This document shows positions 50,801 through 62,547 of a stretch of 64,000 nucleotides of DNA, in pieces (within the stretch, counting starts at the first letter, position 1; each line of letters begins with the position of its first letter). The notes under the pieces are model-generated. The model ran no database searches and was not told the DNA's origin. It was given only the letters and a program-made list of their open reading frames with translations. Source of the stretch: Lichenostomus cassidix (taxonomy: Eukaryota; Chordata; Aves; Passeriformes; Meliphagidae). The translations under genes and the position numbers were made by a program. The DNA lies in contig CM039194.1 in the NCBI GenBank assembly GCA_008360975.2, positions 7,984,426 to 8,048,425 of the forward strand, given 5' to 3'.

Positions 50801-53800
50801 GTAATCCAATAAATACTAATTGGAAACAAATGTCTATCACTGGTGCATAGGAGAACTCACTGGCATTCCCACACCTTGTAAAAACTAACAGCTAAGGGAA
50901 GTAAAAAGGCAATCTTGCTGGAAAAAGATCTTGAAGGTCCAATTCTTCAGTTCTTCCTGAGGCAAAATGCCCATTGATAAAACCAAGCTCAGCTGAGAAC
51001 TGCAAGATGGTGCCTTTGAGGGCTTTTTCTTACCATCAGCTGAAAATCTGCAGCTTTCCAGCAAGCTCCCAGCAACTTCCCCTGCCTCAGAAGCTGCCTG
51101 GAGCCCTCTTGGCACAGCTCCCTCCACACCATGCATGCACACACACGTGGGGAAAACTGCTTCCAACATAATAACTTCAAATTGTCTATTAAAAAAGGAA
51201 TTTTGCTGCCAGGAATAATACAATTTTAACTGCTCCCCAATTTATATTCTTTAAAAAATATATATACAAGCAGGCTATGGGTTTCCCATTCCCAGATTTA
51301 TATTATTATTTCAAGGGAAATAAAAAAAACACTCAACCATGAGATGCAGAGAGGAAAAGAAGGATCATAAACATTTTTTGGAAAAAAAGCAATGGCCCAT
51401 ATGGCTGGGAGCATTGAGAGCAATGCTTTTAGAAAGCCATTACCTTTAATTATCTGTGCCTCATGGCTGAGATTCACATTCAGTCCACACTGGCTGAAGG
51501 AGAGGGCTGGGTCCTCTCCTCTGACCTTGGCTCCCCCACACTGGCACCCTCCAGACCTTTGCTGGGGAGCACAGGACTGGCAGCTGTTTCTGGAATGGAA
51601 ACCTCCTCCAGCAAAGGGCCTCCAGACCATCATCTCCACGGACTTGCTTAAATCTAGGGTAGTTTGTAAAGCGTCGCCCCTTTGTCCCTGTTAAGCTCAG
51701 CAATTTGTACATCAAGACCAAATGCTGCTATAAAGCTAAAATGTATTGCTTGGGCACTCTCCAGGAGGCATGGAAGGCTGGTGATGGAAGCATGGAGAAA
51801 CAGAGCCCTTCCTGCACTGCTTGGCGTCCCCATTTGCCACCAGCTGGCTGTCCCTGAGGCAGGAGGATGCTCATGGTGGTGGCAGCTCATCTGTGCTCAG
51901 TTATGTTATAAACCACAGGTGACCCAGCAGCATCCACAGGGATCAAGGGGCTCCTCCTGTTGCACAGAAACCTGCTCCCAGGCCAGAGCTCAGTCTCCTC
52001 TTCCTCAAAGGCTGTGAGATCTCCATAAGGCTTTGCTTTGTGCAAAACACTCACACATTTGCCCACAGAAACCCAGAACCAGAGGGATTTCTTTCCGGTT
52101 GTCAAATACAAAATCAGTTAAAATTTTCCCCCTTTGGGACCTAATTTGCTTTTCTCTGCTGGATTTTCTTCCTGCTTTTTATGGCTTTCTTAAACTAAGA
52201 GAGTTTGCAAACCCTTCCTAAGAGCTGGCCTGTGCAGTTTCACCAAAGAGAACTCTTTCAGCTTACAAACCAGAAACTCCCAACTCGTTTTCTCACGCTT
52301 GGCTTTTGTTTTTTTTTTTTAAATGCATTTCACAAAATGTCCTATTTGTCCTTCCACCCTTTTTCAACTGCAAGTCCTTAGCTCTAGAGACCACAGAAAT
52401 TTAGATAACATCAGACTTCATATTCTGATCCAAAGCATTTAAAGTTCATTCACTTCAGTGTGTTATAAATTAGACATTTAAAAGACCAGAAGTACAAACA
52501 AAATAATTAATCTCCTTTTTCCAGACTACCAGACAGAGATTAAAACTGAAGATTGCTAATTTGAGAGGCCAACATTGGCTCCTAGAACCTCCAAGCAAGC
52601 CCCTCTACTCATGGAATGATTTGGAAGAGCTTTGAGCAATGATGGCTTTGGCATATCTAAGAAACCTTCCTCAGGAGCTAACCCACCAACTACAGAGCTG
52701 AAAATATCTCCTAAATTACACCTCCAAGCCCCAAGTCCACCCTCCACCTGCCCATCTGTGCAGTGATAGGGGCAGATTTGCCCAGCCACGACCAGCAGCA
52801 GTTCTGTCGCTGCAATGTGGGAGCCCAGTCCCTCACCTGCACCTTGTTTATTTTCCCAGTCCTGGGGGTGCTGGTCCTGTTCTCTGCTATAAACACACAC
52901 ATGAGACTCAAACAGAGCCGAAGGCCATTAACGCTTGGCTCAGCCCAAAGCAGTTTTCTGTTTGATGTTCTGCAGATCCACCCTTTTCCCAAAACCAGAC
53001 CAGGATGGGCGTGTGTCAGCTGAACATTTGTTGCCAAAATGCTAAATTAGAGATGCAAGTGCTACTATTTGTGCACCACGAGGTCAAAACATCCCTCAGC
53101 CACAGAATCACCTGGAAGAGGTGCTTCTTGTGGCTGTGTTTGGTTACCTGTGTCCATCATCCAGCAAAGGCAGGACAAGCCTGACTGCTCCAGCTCCTCC
53201 TTTGGCTTTTTCTCCCTTGCTCCAAGCTTGGGTAATTGAGCCCCAATTGATTCTGATCTCTCCTGGCAGAGGGCCTTCTGTGGATGACGTTTTGCTGCCT
53301 TCATTACTGCAAGTCTCTTTCATGCAAATGTGCCAAGCAATTAAGCCTGAAGAAATATCCCGGTACATCCTCACACCCTTAAGCCAAGACTCAGCCTCTG
53401 AACAGAAGACAACTGCAATGCAGCAGCCCCTGCTCTCCTTCCCCCAAGGTTTTCAACAGTAAACACACTGCTTCATCTCTGATAAACCAGTTCAAAAGTC
53501 CCAGATATGGAAATCTTATTATTACCCCACAGAGGGGGTGTATGGGACAGACAGCACAGATTTCATTTCAATGCAAATAACAGATTTACACTGTGGCCAA
53601 TGGCCACAGGAACAGGATTGATTCTCCAACAAAAGTCCCACGGGGAACCCTTATGACAAAGGCTGCTCCAAAGCTGGGGTAAAATGATAAATTTTAAAAA
53701 CTACATTCATTTTAACACATATTTCCCTATAAGGATGGTTCAGATGTTCCGTGTATACGCTGCTTTTACAGACTAAGCAGCCTTCAATCTAACTTTCAAA

Positions 53801-56800
53801 AGCTTTAGTAAGTACGATCCCATTACTTAGCTCAGCTCAGAAGATCAAAAGATAAGGAAAAAAGGCTGGGTCTAGTTTGCTGAGGTTGGATAAACTGAGT
53901 GTGTGGGTTATTTTACGAGACAGATTTCAAATATTCTGCCAAGCTCCCCCTTCAGTGTATACCACAGTCTGAAGGAAAACCTTTATCCATCACATCCTTC
54001 TCACTACACTCTTTTCACAGTTGTCAGTGAAACACCAAATTAATTTTTCAGATCTCTCTAAGTAAGAGACCAAACTCTTAAAATCAGATGGCCATTTTGT
54101 AAAAAGGCTGCAGACAATGTTCACATGAAGCATGACTCAAGCTGGAGCCTGGTGGAGCCCCAGCCCCCAGGACAGGCTGTACTCACAGGGCATGTAGTGA
54201 CAGGACAAGGGAGAATGGCTTCACACTGACAGAAGGTAGGGTTAGATGGGATATTAGGAATAAATCCTTTCCTGTGAGGGTGCTGAGGCCCTAGCACAGG
54301 CTGCCCAGAAAAACTGTGGTTGTCTCATCCCTGGAGTGTTCAAGGCGAGGCTGGATAAGGCTTGGAGCAACTTGGGATAGTGGAAGGTGTTCCTGTCCAT
54401 GGCAGGGGGTTGGAATTAAACAAACTTTAAAGTCTCTTTCAACCCAAATCATTCTTTGATTCTGTGATACTGTGTAGCACAAGGAATAGCACAAGACCAG
54501 CACACATCTAACCCAGGGACAACCTCTCACAAAGAGCAGTAATATTCCTCCACCTTGGAACAGCCATGCTGATGGCCACCAGCAAAGCTCCCATGGATGT
54601 TTTCTCCCACAGCTCCAGGGAGAAGCTGCACCCTCATGCAAATCAAAGAGCTCAGGAGAGACTCGAGCTGCAGTGCCAGGACTTAATCCCTTAAGCTACC
54701 TAGCTCCCCAGCAGTCTCCTAAAAACCCATACCAGTGGAAAGAAGACTGTCAAGATTAAAATCTGTTTGCATTTATCTTGCCTGCTGCAGTGCAGAGGGC
54801 ACATTTCTAACAAGTGTGCGAGGGGTGTTTAATCAGCAGATAGAGGAGAGCTTTGTATGAATGTCTTGGTAGAAGAGCCTTGAAGTTGCCTCCTTTCCCC
54901 AGCAGCAGCAAGCTCCTGCCAGGTGACTACCTCACTAGAGCTAAGCTCAACAACAGTCTAAACCCAAGAGAGGACTTTCCTTCTCCTTCCCAGTGTTCAG
55001 AGTCACCTTCCAAGCCCAGGAACTGCTCAGTGCAGCTGTCGGGCTGAAGCTGCTGTTGGATCAGCCTCCCCCCCATTGACAGGAAATAATATCCACTACA
55101 AACTGAAAAAACCTGAAATCATCACAGCAAGTGTCCACCTGCCCTCCTGCCTGGCCCCTTTCTCCCAGGGAAGATGCTGCTGTTCCCATTTCAGTCCATG
55201 CTTCCACTGAATCACTCTTTTCACCATCTGGTGTTTGGCTTAAAGAATAAACCTGGTGAATTTAATACTAATTATTTTCATGCTTTCCAGCTTACTGTGT
55301 CTCTCCCCTCTCTCAGTCAGGGAATTGTTGGATTTTCAGGTATTATGATATCTCACTTTCTGACTTTCTTTCCATAATCATTATCAGCAGCTAATTGAAA
55401 CTAAAAGCTTCACTGGCAACAAGCTAAGTTTCAGACTACAGCAATATTACATGCTTAAAACCAAAAGGTGCCTACTTCCCAGTGTGGCTTATCTGAACAT
55501 CTCCTTCTGTAAAAGCCAGGATAAGGTACAACGGAAAACACAGCAAAAGCAATAGGATAATACATTTTTTTCATTTTGGCATGCCCCAACCTTTTGTTTT
55601 TACTAATTAATAAAAAAAGGTAAGTTCAGGTAGATCCAAAAATGTGTCTCAGCCTTTCCCAGCCCTCTGTGGCACAAGCCGCTTTAGGGGATGGAGGCAG
55701 CTGCTTCAGCCTGATCATCTGAGGGACCACAGTGAGCATCCCTCCAGCACCCAGCATCCCTCCCTGCACCACTGGGGATGGCTCTCTCCACATGCTCTCA
55801 CCCCAGCAGGTCACTTAAATGACCTCCAAGAGCAATTAATTCCTCTTAAGTGAGACACAAGGAAAAATGAAAGAGGATAAGGTGTTTTTCCTGATGGATA
55901 AGAACAGAAACACTGAGCTACACCTCTGCTTCCAAACACTCAGCACTTCTGAGTACACAAGCAGCAGTTTCCTTACCTGTGTTAATAGAGTCATCACTGA
56001 AACTGATGTTATCAAGTAAAATAACACCGTATACGTCTGTGTCAGCACTTAATCCAACAACATTTTGTTTTTTCCTAGACCAGCCCCCACTGTTACCATT
56101 TCAGTATGGTTCCTATATACCCTCAATGAGGGCAAACTATTCGAGTTACGTGGACAGAAGAAAACACCGTTTTAAAATTTCCATTCCCGTTTTCTCCCTT
56201 CTTTATCCTTAAGATTTTTTTCCTCTTTCATATACCAGGACTATCAAAACTCACTTAAAGATGTTAATTTATCCAAGAGTTACATAGAGTATTTGACATA
56301 AAAGGTCACAGCTTCAAGATGTTACAGTGGTACTCAGAAAACTCCTTTGCTTTCAAGTGATGCAATATTTTATCACAGGAAAAAGTACACGCAAGTGCAC
56401 AGCTATGTGTGTGTAACCTCTTCACCCAGTAAATTAGATCAGTGGTTTTTTTGTGGTGTAAAAACCCTGTATTTGGGTGTGAAATGTTGCCTGAGCACCC
56501 AGAGCTCATGGCTGATGCACCCACAGCGGCTGTCAGGATTCAGCATGTTTCTGCTATTAAATCAGTCCTCAAACAACGAGCTGCGAGTTCCCATGGAAGG
56601 GAACCCGGGTTTGTGCCAGGGCATGAGCTCATCCTTTGTTTTCCCCAAAGCACGAGGCAGACATTTTTCCTCCTTCCGCCAGGAGAGCGCCAGACTGTGC
56701 CCAGCTGGTTGGGACTGGGGGTCCTGGCAAGAGCTTTCCCAGGAGCAGGCATGGCCCATCCCAGCCTGTGACCAGGGGAGGAAGGAAGGTCAGTCACCTT

Positions 56801-59800
56801 GAGAAAGGAAATTCCACCTCTCCAGTAAGGAGGCTTTAACCCCCAGCTCACAGAACTCAGCACAGCCTATGCCAGGCTTTTCCAAAGTACATGGAAGTTT
56901 TCTGCACGGCAGCAACCCATGGAGAACCTAAAACAAATACTCCATTTAATTAAAGTTAATTTTACTTAAACTAAATCCATTACTCAGTTAATTAAATAAG
57001 GCGACATTTGCCCTTAGTAAAAAAACCCAAAAAAACTATAGCAAAAAGTAAATATGAGCATATTTAAGACATTTTTAAAGGTGTTAAAATCAGTGTTAAG
57101 GGACAAGTTAGTAGCAAACTGCCCACCCTGCTCTGCTGTGGGACACCACTGCTGTCCCTGGGTGCCCAGAGCTGCAGCACCAGAGGCTCAGACTCCCTTC
57201 AAGCCCACATGTGATTTTATTTATTTAATTAGGAGTAAGCATGATCAGCAGCAATATTATTTGTGAGGCCAAGCAAGTATGAAAAACTCCCAGGAATGGT
57301 GCCGGAGAGCTCACGCTGGGTGGAGGCCACATGCAATGGGAGGTGGCAGCTCCTCAGTCCTGCAGCCACACACACCTGAGCCCCTCTGAGAAGAGAAAAC
57401 GAAGGTGTGTTCACATTTCCACTGGCCTGGCTCACACCCAGTGCTGGGTTTCCTGCGCTGCCTGGGTCAGGCTGCTCAAACAGCTACAGCAGATGCAAGT
57501 TTGTCCCAGTTCCTCCTCTTCACACCATCCTGGCTGGCATTTTCACACGGCAAGCCACACGCCTTGCACCTGGGTTTTAGTCATGGCAAACTAACTGAAT
57601 CTCTGGACTGAGAGCTGGGTGTCAAGACCAGAAAAACACAGAGGAAAGATAATTCATAAGTGATGAGCAGAAACAGCCTTCTCATCCTTCCTGTTCAACT
57701 CCCCTGACACTGTGGAGAGACCAGATCTTCTCCACTGCCCAGAGCTCATCCCCTAGTTGGGTGGTCAAACTGGGAAAGCCACTGCTCAGGACACAGCAGC
57801 AGAGAGGACCAAGAGCACTGACCCACTGCCCTTGTCCCTCTCCTGAGAATGCTGCTGGGCCAGCTGAGTAGCACCAGGATGCCATTCCCAACAGACTGCA
57901 GTGGGAAATGCCTCTCCCTGTCTGCACGGCCAGAGGAAACCCAGCCTTTCACCCAACACAGCTATTTCAGCCAAGCAGCCAGGTTTGGGAGGACTCACAT
58001 CCTATTTCAGCTCTGGCTACGTGCGGCCAATTTAATTTCTGCTGCAATTATTCTCCCACCCACACACTTGATCTACTGTCAATTAGCACTTACAGGGTCC
58101 CTACAGTCCAAAGCCCATGTTTCCAGCCCCCCTGGGCCAGAGAGCTGCCAATTCCGGCAGCTTGGGAATGGACAAGAAAACAAACATCCTCTCTTTTTAT
58201 TAGCACCACATGGCTGTATTTTGACTAGCGCGCTCACACTACAGGAAGCCAGAAACAGTGGAATCTCCAGAAACTGATGGATGGGTGCTCCTGCTCCCTT
58301 CGTGTGCCAGGAAGGAGTGGCTGGGCCAGTGCCCACGAGGACACCAACACCATGTAAAGTGAGACTGGGGATCCCAACACATCAGCAGTGATGTCATGAT
58401 GGGAATCACAACTGCTGGCTGGAAAGCTCCAAGCTGCCCCCAGCACCCCTGTGGGTCCCACCTCCACCCAGCTCCAGGTCCAGCAGACAGGCAGCCCTTC
58501 TTTAGGATGCAAGCCTGAATGTCACTGCATTTGTGGCCTCTGTAGATTCTTGCTGTGAAGGACAGACTAGTCTAGTGAAACCAACTGATAACAAAATCTG
58601 TTTTGAAAAAAAAATATTATTTCCCGAAGGTGACTCACTCATCCTGTTCAGTGTTGTTCCCGCTAATTGTGAAAAAGCGGCTCTGCATTTCCAGCTTCTT
58701 CAGTGGTGAGGGCAGCTATTCCCCACAGTCACAGCATTAATCAAAGTTTGAATAAGGAGGATTGATTACATTCTTGGTCTCTGAGTAGGGGTTTTCCACA
58801 AAGTTCAACTGAGAAACCACAATAGATTTAGAAAGAGGGGACAGGAAAACTCACTCGCCACTCCATACCTTCAAAGTTCTCTTGCATGGAAGATAACTGC
58901 AAGTCTCACGGCCTTCAAGACAAAGATTGCACCCAAATAAACTAAACTGTAATAATAGAAATACAGGTTTCCTGCAAATCACCCAGACTGAGGCATTCTG
59001 TTTATGCTCACGTTTCAGGGCCTCCAACAAGAATTACTGTAGTCACAAGTCAAGATTTGCAACAGATTTTTGCCCAGTGTGACAAAAAAGCAAATAGAAC
59101 AAAACCTGGAAGAAGAAAGGATATGTGCTCTACATTACTGCAAAGGCCACTTGGGGTAAAACTCTCAAAACCTTTTTCAGGGACAACCCCCAAACTCTTT
59201 GTGATTCAAGGGCAGAATTCCAGCAGAAGTTTTTCCCTGTGTTTCAAAGCAGATTGCTTTTTTCCAGATGCGAGGAAGTGCACCTAAAGGTTGCATATAT
59301 TGAGCCAAGTTATTACTTTACAATGAGATTTTTCTTTCTCACAATCTAGTAAGTGCCTTTGCTAGAGGGGCTGAATGAACACAGTACAGGACAGCCCTGG
59401 GTCACCTGGCATTGCTCCACAGGGACTCCAGCCATGCCTGGAAGCTCTGCTCCCAGCAGATGGGATGCCTGCACCAAGGGTTGGCTCTCCTGATGGTCAC
59501 CCTGAGCCTCACACAGGTCAGAGGACATCAGAGATCACACCTGGGTTAGCACAGCTGCTGGCACAGTGTCCCAAGCTGTCTACATGAACCACACTGGAGG
59601 CACAGGCGGTGTGGGGAGAGGAGTGAACCAGCACACCTTAGGTGCAAGCACAGCAACCTGGGGGTGTGCATGGAACTGCCTTCAACTCCTTCTGGGAAAC
59701 CCAAAAAGCCCTTAGGGAATACAACATATGGATACAGGCACTGAAAAAAAAGGAGCAAGAACAGGAATCTGCTGCCTGTAATTCTGTATTCTTGTTCACA

Positions 59801-62006
59801 TATCTCTCTCGGTGCCCTACCACAAACACATCTGCGTTACCCACCTACTCCCCAGATTTACATATTTTCAGTGTAGGTCTGGATTCAGAATAGTCCATCC
59901 CTACCCCCTTCATTATATTCTATAAAACTGTCTAATTTTTAAAAAGATCCATATGTAACATATATTAATAGTCAGATTCAAATCCAATCTGCATTAAACC
60001 TCAGAAATGTTGTATCTGGCAGTGGAACTGCTGCACATTTGTTCCTCATTTAATATTATTCATAGGGTTTGGGCACATTAAAGTCTATTAAGAAAAAATA
60101 TCTGTCAGAAAAGATGGCTGTAATTGATAAATGATGCAAACATGGCCAGAACGCAAAGCCCAAGCTCACAGATCACCCTGTGCTGTCAGTCAGGGCAGGG
60201 AAGACAAACAGCCCCACGTGTCGCTGGTGTGCAGTACTGGGGCAGCTCTGTCAGTGCTGCTGTGCCTCTGCCCACTGCCCCTGGGCAGGAATGCAGAATA
60301 TCTGCAAATTCCACATGGCTGGAATGGCCAGCTTCTCATGGGGTTTGGAGGATCTCACCCCTGTCCTCATCACTTGGCGGGGTTCCTGCTGCCAGTGCTT
60401 TCTCCCCATTCCACGCTAAAGGAGACACCACTCCCTGTACCATCATCCCCCCTCTTCCATCCTTGCAGCTCTTGTATTCCTTCTGGACTGAGCCAAGGAA
60501 GGGCTGAGGGGGCACCTGGGATCCTTGTCAGGACATTCTAAAAGCCTTTCTGGAAAGGAACAGCTGAGCTAGACCAGCAGAACCTGCAAGTGTGCACTTT
60601 GCTATGGCTGGGTGAAAAGCACAAAATAATACATGACCTAAACCACCTCTGTGGAGAAGGAGACCATCTGAGCAATATTTGAACACTCAGCATCAGCCAA
60701 GAGCACTCCCCTGTTGCTGGGGCAAGCACAGGGGACTCTGTCAGCCTGAACTGATGTACTTTGGCATTCTGAAGGCTGCAGGCAGCCCCAGGGCCTCTGC
60801 CACTGCCCTGGGAGGGGTGGCCACCCTATAGCAGTGAGAAGCCTCAGCAGGCTCCAGCCCTGCCATCTATGACCTCGGGCACCCTGGGAAAGCTGCAGCA
60901 CAGACATCAGCTCAGCACACACTCAAGGGTGAGCCAGACAGCAGGAGCTGCACTCTGCCCATATATTCCCCATGTCTCCTCCTTATTACCCAGACATCTC
61001 TACAGCATGAACCAGCACATCCAAAAATTGACAATCCAGTACCTCATAAGCAGAGTGGGAGAAGAGAAATCCCATTCCTCTTCCCATTGAGAAGCCAAAG
61101 AAGAGTGAGAGACATCTCTGACCTTGCTAACAAACCATTAGTCAAGAGATGGGTAGGAAAGATGGAGACCTGCTCAGCTCCATCCACTGCCTGGCTGCTG
61201 CAGGAGACAGGATAGTAATGCAGGGCAGGATACAGGCAGAAGGCTCCAGCAAACAGAGCTGAGGACAGAGGGAAGAGAGAAGCTGCAAAATAGAGAGAAG
61301 GAGGAGAAAGGAGTGAGAGAGGAAAAAAACCCAAAAAAAAGATGAGAACATTACAAAGAAAAAAGAAATCCACCACCATGGGAGGTGAATCACTGTCCTG
61401 AGAATGGGAGGGTGCAGTGGATTTTGGAAGCAGCCAAGGTAGAGGCACACCAGCTGAGGCACGTGCAGACAGACCCTGGGTGTGCTGTGCCCCGGGAAGG
61501 ACAGGCACCAGGCAGTGCTGTCAGAGGGCTCCCGACAGCTCCATCCAAAATAACGCTGGCTGTGTGCTTGGTCACAGCCTCAGGGGGGTCAGTGCTGGGT
61601 GCTACCCTCCACATGCTGCCCAGCCTCCTTGCGCCCCTGGCAAGCTGATCCAGAAAAGCCTGGTTTAAGCAGAAGGCAGTGATAGAGATTGGCTTATGCC
61701 AGATCAGCTCAGGATCTGGCTTACCGTGGGAAACAGGGCTGTACGAGTCCAAGGAAAGCACAGACAGACCTGCACAGACCTTAAAATCTGACATGCAAAC
61801 TCCTTCACTTCTGGAAGGACAGCAGAAGGAGCAGAGGGCTTTCCAGACTCCAGACATGGATCTCCTCTCCCCAAAAGCAAGCTGGGAGAGCAGTGGGTGT
61901 GCAGGGCTGCAGCTGCCATACCTGTGGGTCTGGCTCGATGTTGATCCGGTATGCCTGAGCCTTGCCATCTTCCAGGACAGGGGGTGACCAGGTCTTCCCT
62001 TCAGCT
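41693..62006 (-). CDS. PDLIM4: PDLIM4 (RIL), last five coding exons
   Basis: PDZ and LIM domain protein 4, a cytoplasmic adaptor that in vertebrates binds alpha-actinin and actin filaments. The exons seen join as (minus strand) 62006-61922, 49619-49441, 46820-46663, 42926-42806 and 41897-41693, giving 748 bp or 248 codons plus stop. This matches the part of human PDLIM4 after the PDZ domain. The first two exons see the serine-rich linker. The fifth-from-N-terminus exon carries the [15 protein letters not shown] region, and the last two make one LIM domain with all eight zinc ligands (C-x2-C-x16-H-x2-C-x2-C-x2-C-x17-C-x2-H). The protein ends YPNAKVELV, as in human. The PDZ domain exons lie beyond the right edge, so the gene is cut by the window and not truncated. 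Confidence 0.95.
41898..42805 (-). other. PDLIM4: PDLIM4 last intron (0.9 kb)
   Basis: Short intron that splits the LIM domain between its second and third zinc ligands. Unique sequence; a short degenerate duplication of CATAAATTACAACAGAA-type sequence sits near 42341-42395. Nothing else was seen. Confidence 0.8.
42806..42926 (-). CDS. PDLIM4: PDLIM4 exon: linker and first LIM zinc ligands
   Basis: 121 bp coding [20 protein letters not shown], then [20 protein letters not shown]. It holds the first CxxC pair of the LIM domain. Acceptor TTGGCAG, donor ATTGT|GTAAGT. Phases on both sides fit. Confidence 0.96.
43217..43234 (+). repeat. Poly(A) run, 18 bases
   Basis: Uninterrupted A homopolymer in a PDLIM4 intron, followed by GAGAGA. 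No retroposon body was recognised to its left. Confidence 0.9.
46663..46820 (-). CDS. PDLIM4: PDLIM4 exon: conserved linker
   Basis: 158 bp coding [20 protein letters not shown], then [20 protein letters not shown] and [31 protein letters not shown] is identical to the human protein over that run. Acceptor TTACACCAG, donor GAATG|GTAAGG. Confidence 0.97.
48698..48950 (-). mobile_element. CR1 LINE 3' region, minus orientation
   Basis: Reverse complement of CR1: GGTTAGAAAAGCCCTCTAAG, CATGTCCCCAAGAGCAACAT, CCCTGGGCAGTCTGTGCCAC and a TTTTTTGGTGAAGAAAGTTT block are visible. It is in sense with PDLIM4. Confidence 0.9.
49235..49340 (+). mobile_element. CR1 LINE 3' fragment
   Basis: A short CR1 piece with CAGCATCTTGATGGACTTGG, then GGTTGGACTGGATGATCTGG and GAGGTTTTTCCAACTGG, ending close to the PDLIM4 linker exon. 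Opposite orientation to the CR1 about 300 bp to its left. Confidence 0.85.
49441..49619 (-). CDS. PDLIM4: PDLIM4 exon: serine-rich linker
   Basis: 179 bp coding [20 protein letters not shown], then a variable stretch, and ending [21 protein letters not shown]. The end matches human NGSSEATLPAQMSTLHVSPPP. It starts in phase 0 and ends two bases into the serine completed by the next exon. Acceptor TCTCCTCCAG, donor CACAG|GTAGGA. Confidence 0.93.
49620..61921 (-). other. PDLIM4: PDLIM4 large intron (12.3 kb)
   Basis: The largest intron seen, between the exon after the PDZ domain and the serine-rich linker exon. It contains one CR1 copy (54195-54475) and otherwise unique sequence. I looked for family exons and RNA genes on both strands and saw none; reading frames reach about 190 codons without homology I can recognise. 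Confidence 0.8.
54195..54475 (+). mobile_element. CR1 LINE 3' end
   Basis: About 280 bp with the blocks GACAGGACAAGGGAGAATGG, AGCACAGGCTGCCCAGAAAA, GCGAGGCTGGATAAGGCTTG and a CATTCTTTGATTCTGTGATA tail. Plus orientation, antisense to PDLIM4. Confidence 0.92.
61922..62006 (-). CDS. PDLIM4: PDLIM4 exon just after the PDZ domain
   Basis: 85 bp coding [20 protein letters not shown], then INIEPDPQ. This corresponds to human PEGRSWPSAPDDSKAQAHRI, directly after the PDZ domain. The first base completes a codon from an exon outside the window. The acceptor is CACTGCAG with no pyrimidine-only tract immediately in front; the 165 bases upstream are T/G-rich instead. Confidence 0.95.
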
Positions 62007-62040
62007 CTGCAGTGAAAAATTAAGCAAACTCAACTTAAAC

Positions 62041-62205
62041 TGCTTTTAAAAAAACGTAAACCAAAGCAACCCCCCTTCCCCCACCCCAAACGAAACCCAC
62101 AAAATCCCAAAGAAAGAAACAGGCTCTTTAAACAAAACAAAAAAGCAATTAAACAAATGGAAAAAAACCCAACCCAAACCACAATTTAAAAAACCCAAAA
62201 GCCAA
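62041..62205. repeat. Strand-asymmetric A/C-rich (minus T/G-rich) tract
   Basis: About 165 bases with very few G or T on the plus strand (repeated AAACCAAA, CCCAACCC and AAACAAAAC motifs). In the PDLIM4 transcript it is U/G-rich and lies 35-200 nt upstream of the exon acceptor at 62006. Confidence 0.85.
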
Positions 62206-62501
62206 ACATATATATATAGCATATATTAATTTCCCGGCAAGCCCATACTATATATGCATTTGTCCAAAATTATCCTCAGAAACAGTGCAATGGTAAATAG
62301 AGAAGATGACAGTTTCATGCTATTAAAACCATGAAGCTCAAAACCATCCTTGAACTACAGGCTCTGTCTCAGTTTGGGGTTTAAGAGACAAACTTATTTT
62401 GGTTCAAGAAATCAAAAGACAGGCTCTTGGTGGCTCCTGTTTTGCATATTCCTGGCTTTGTCCCTTTATTCTGGTCCTGAACTCAGAAAGTATCCTGATT
62501 A

Positions 62502-62547
62502 CATATGTGTATATATATATGTATATATATAAAGTGTGTATATATAC
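62502..62547. repeat. TA/TG microsatellite
   Basis: Imperfect run of GTGTATATATATATGTATAT followed by ATATAAAGTGTGTATATATA. Intronic and probably variable in length. A smaller TATATATATA block lies near 62207-62218. Confidence 0.9.

Noticed and set aside
61044..61968. Overlapping minus-strand frames of 154 and 192 codons next to the PDLIM4 exon
   Set aside because: The second runs through the real exon in the wrong frame. Neither shows a domain; the real exon is the 85-bp segment at 61922-62006.
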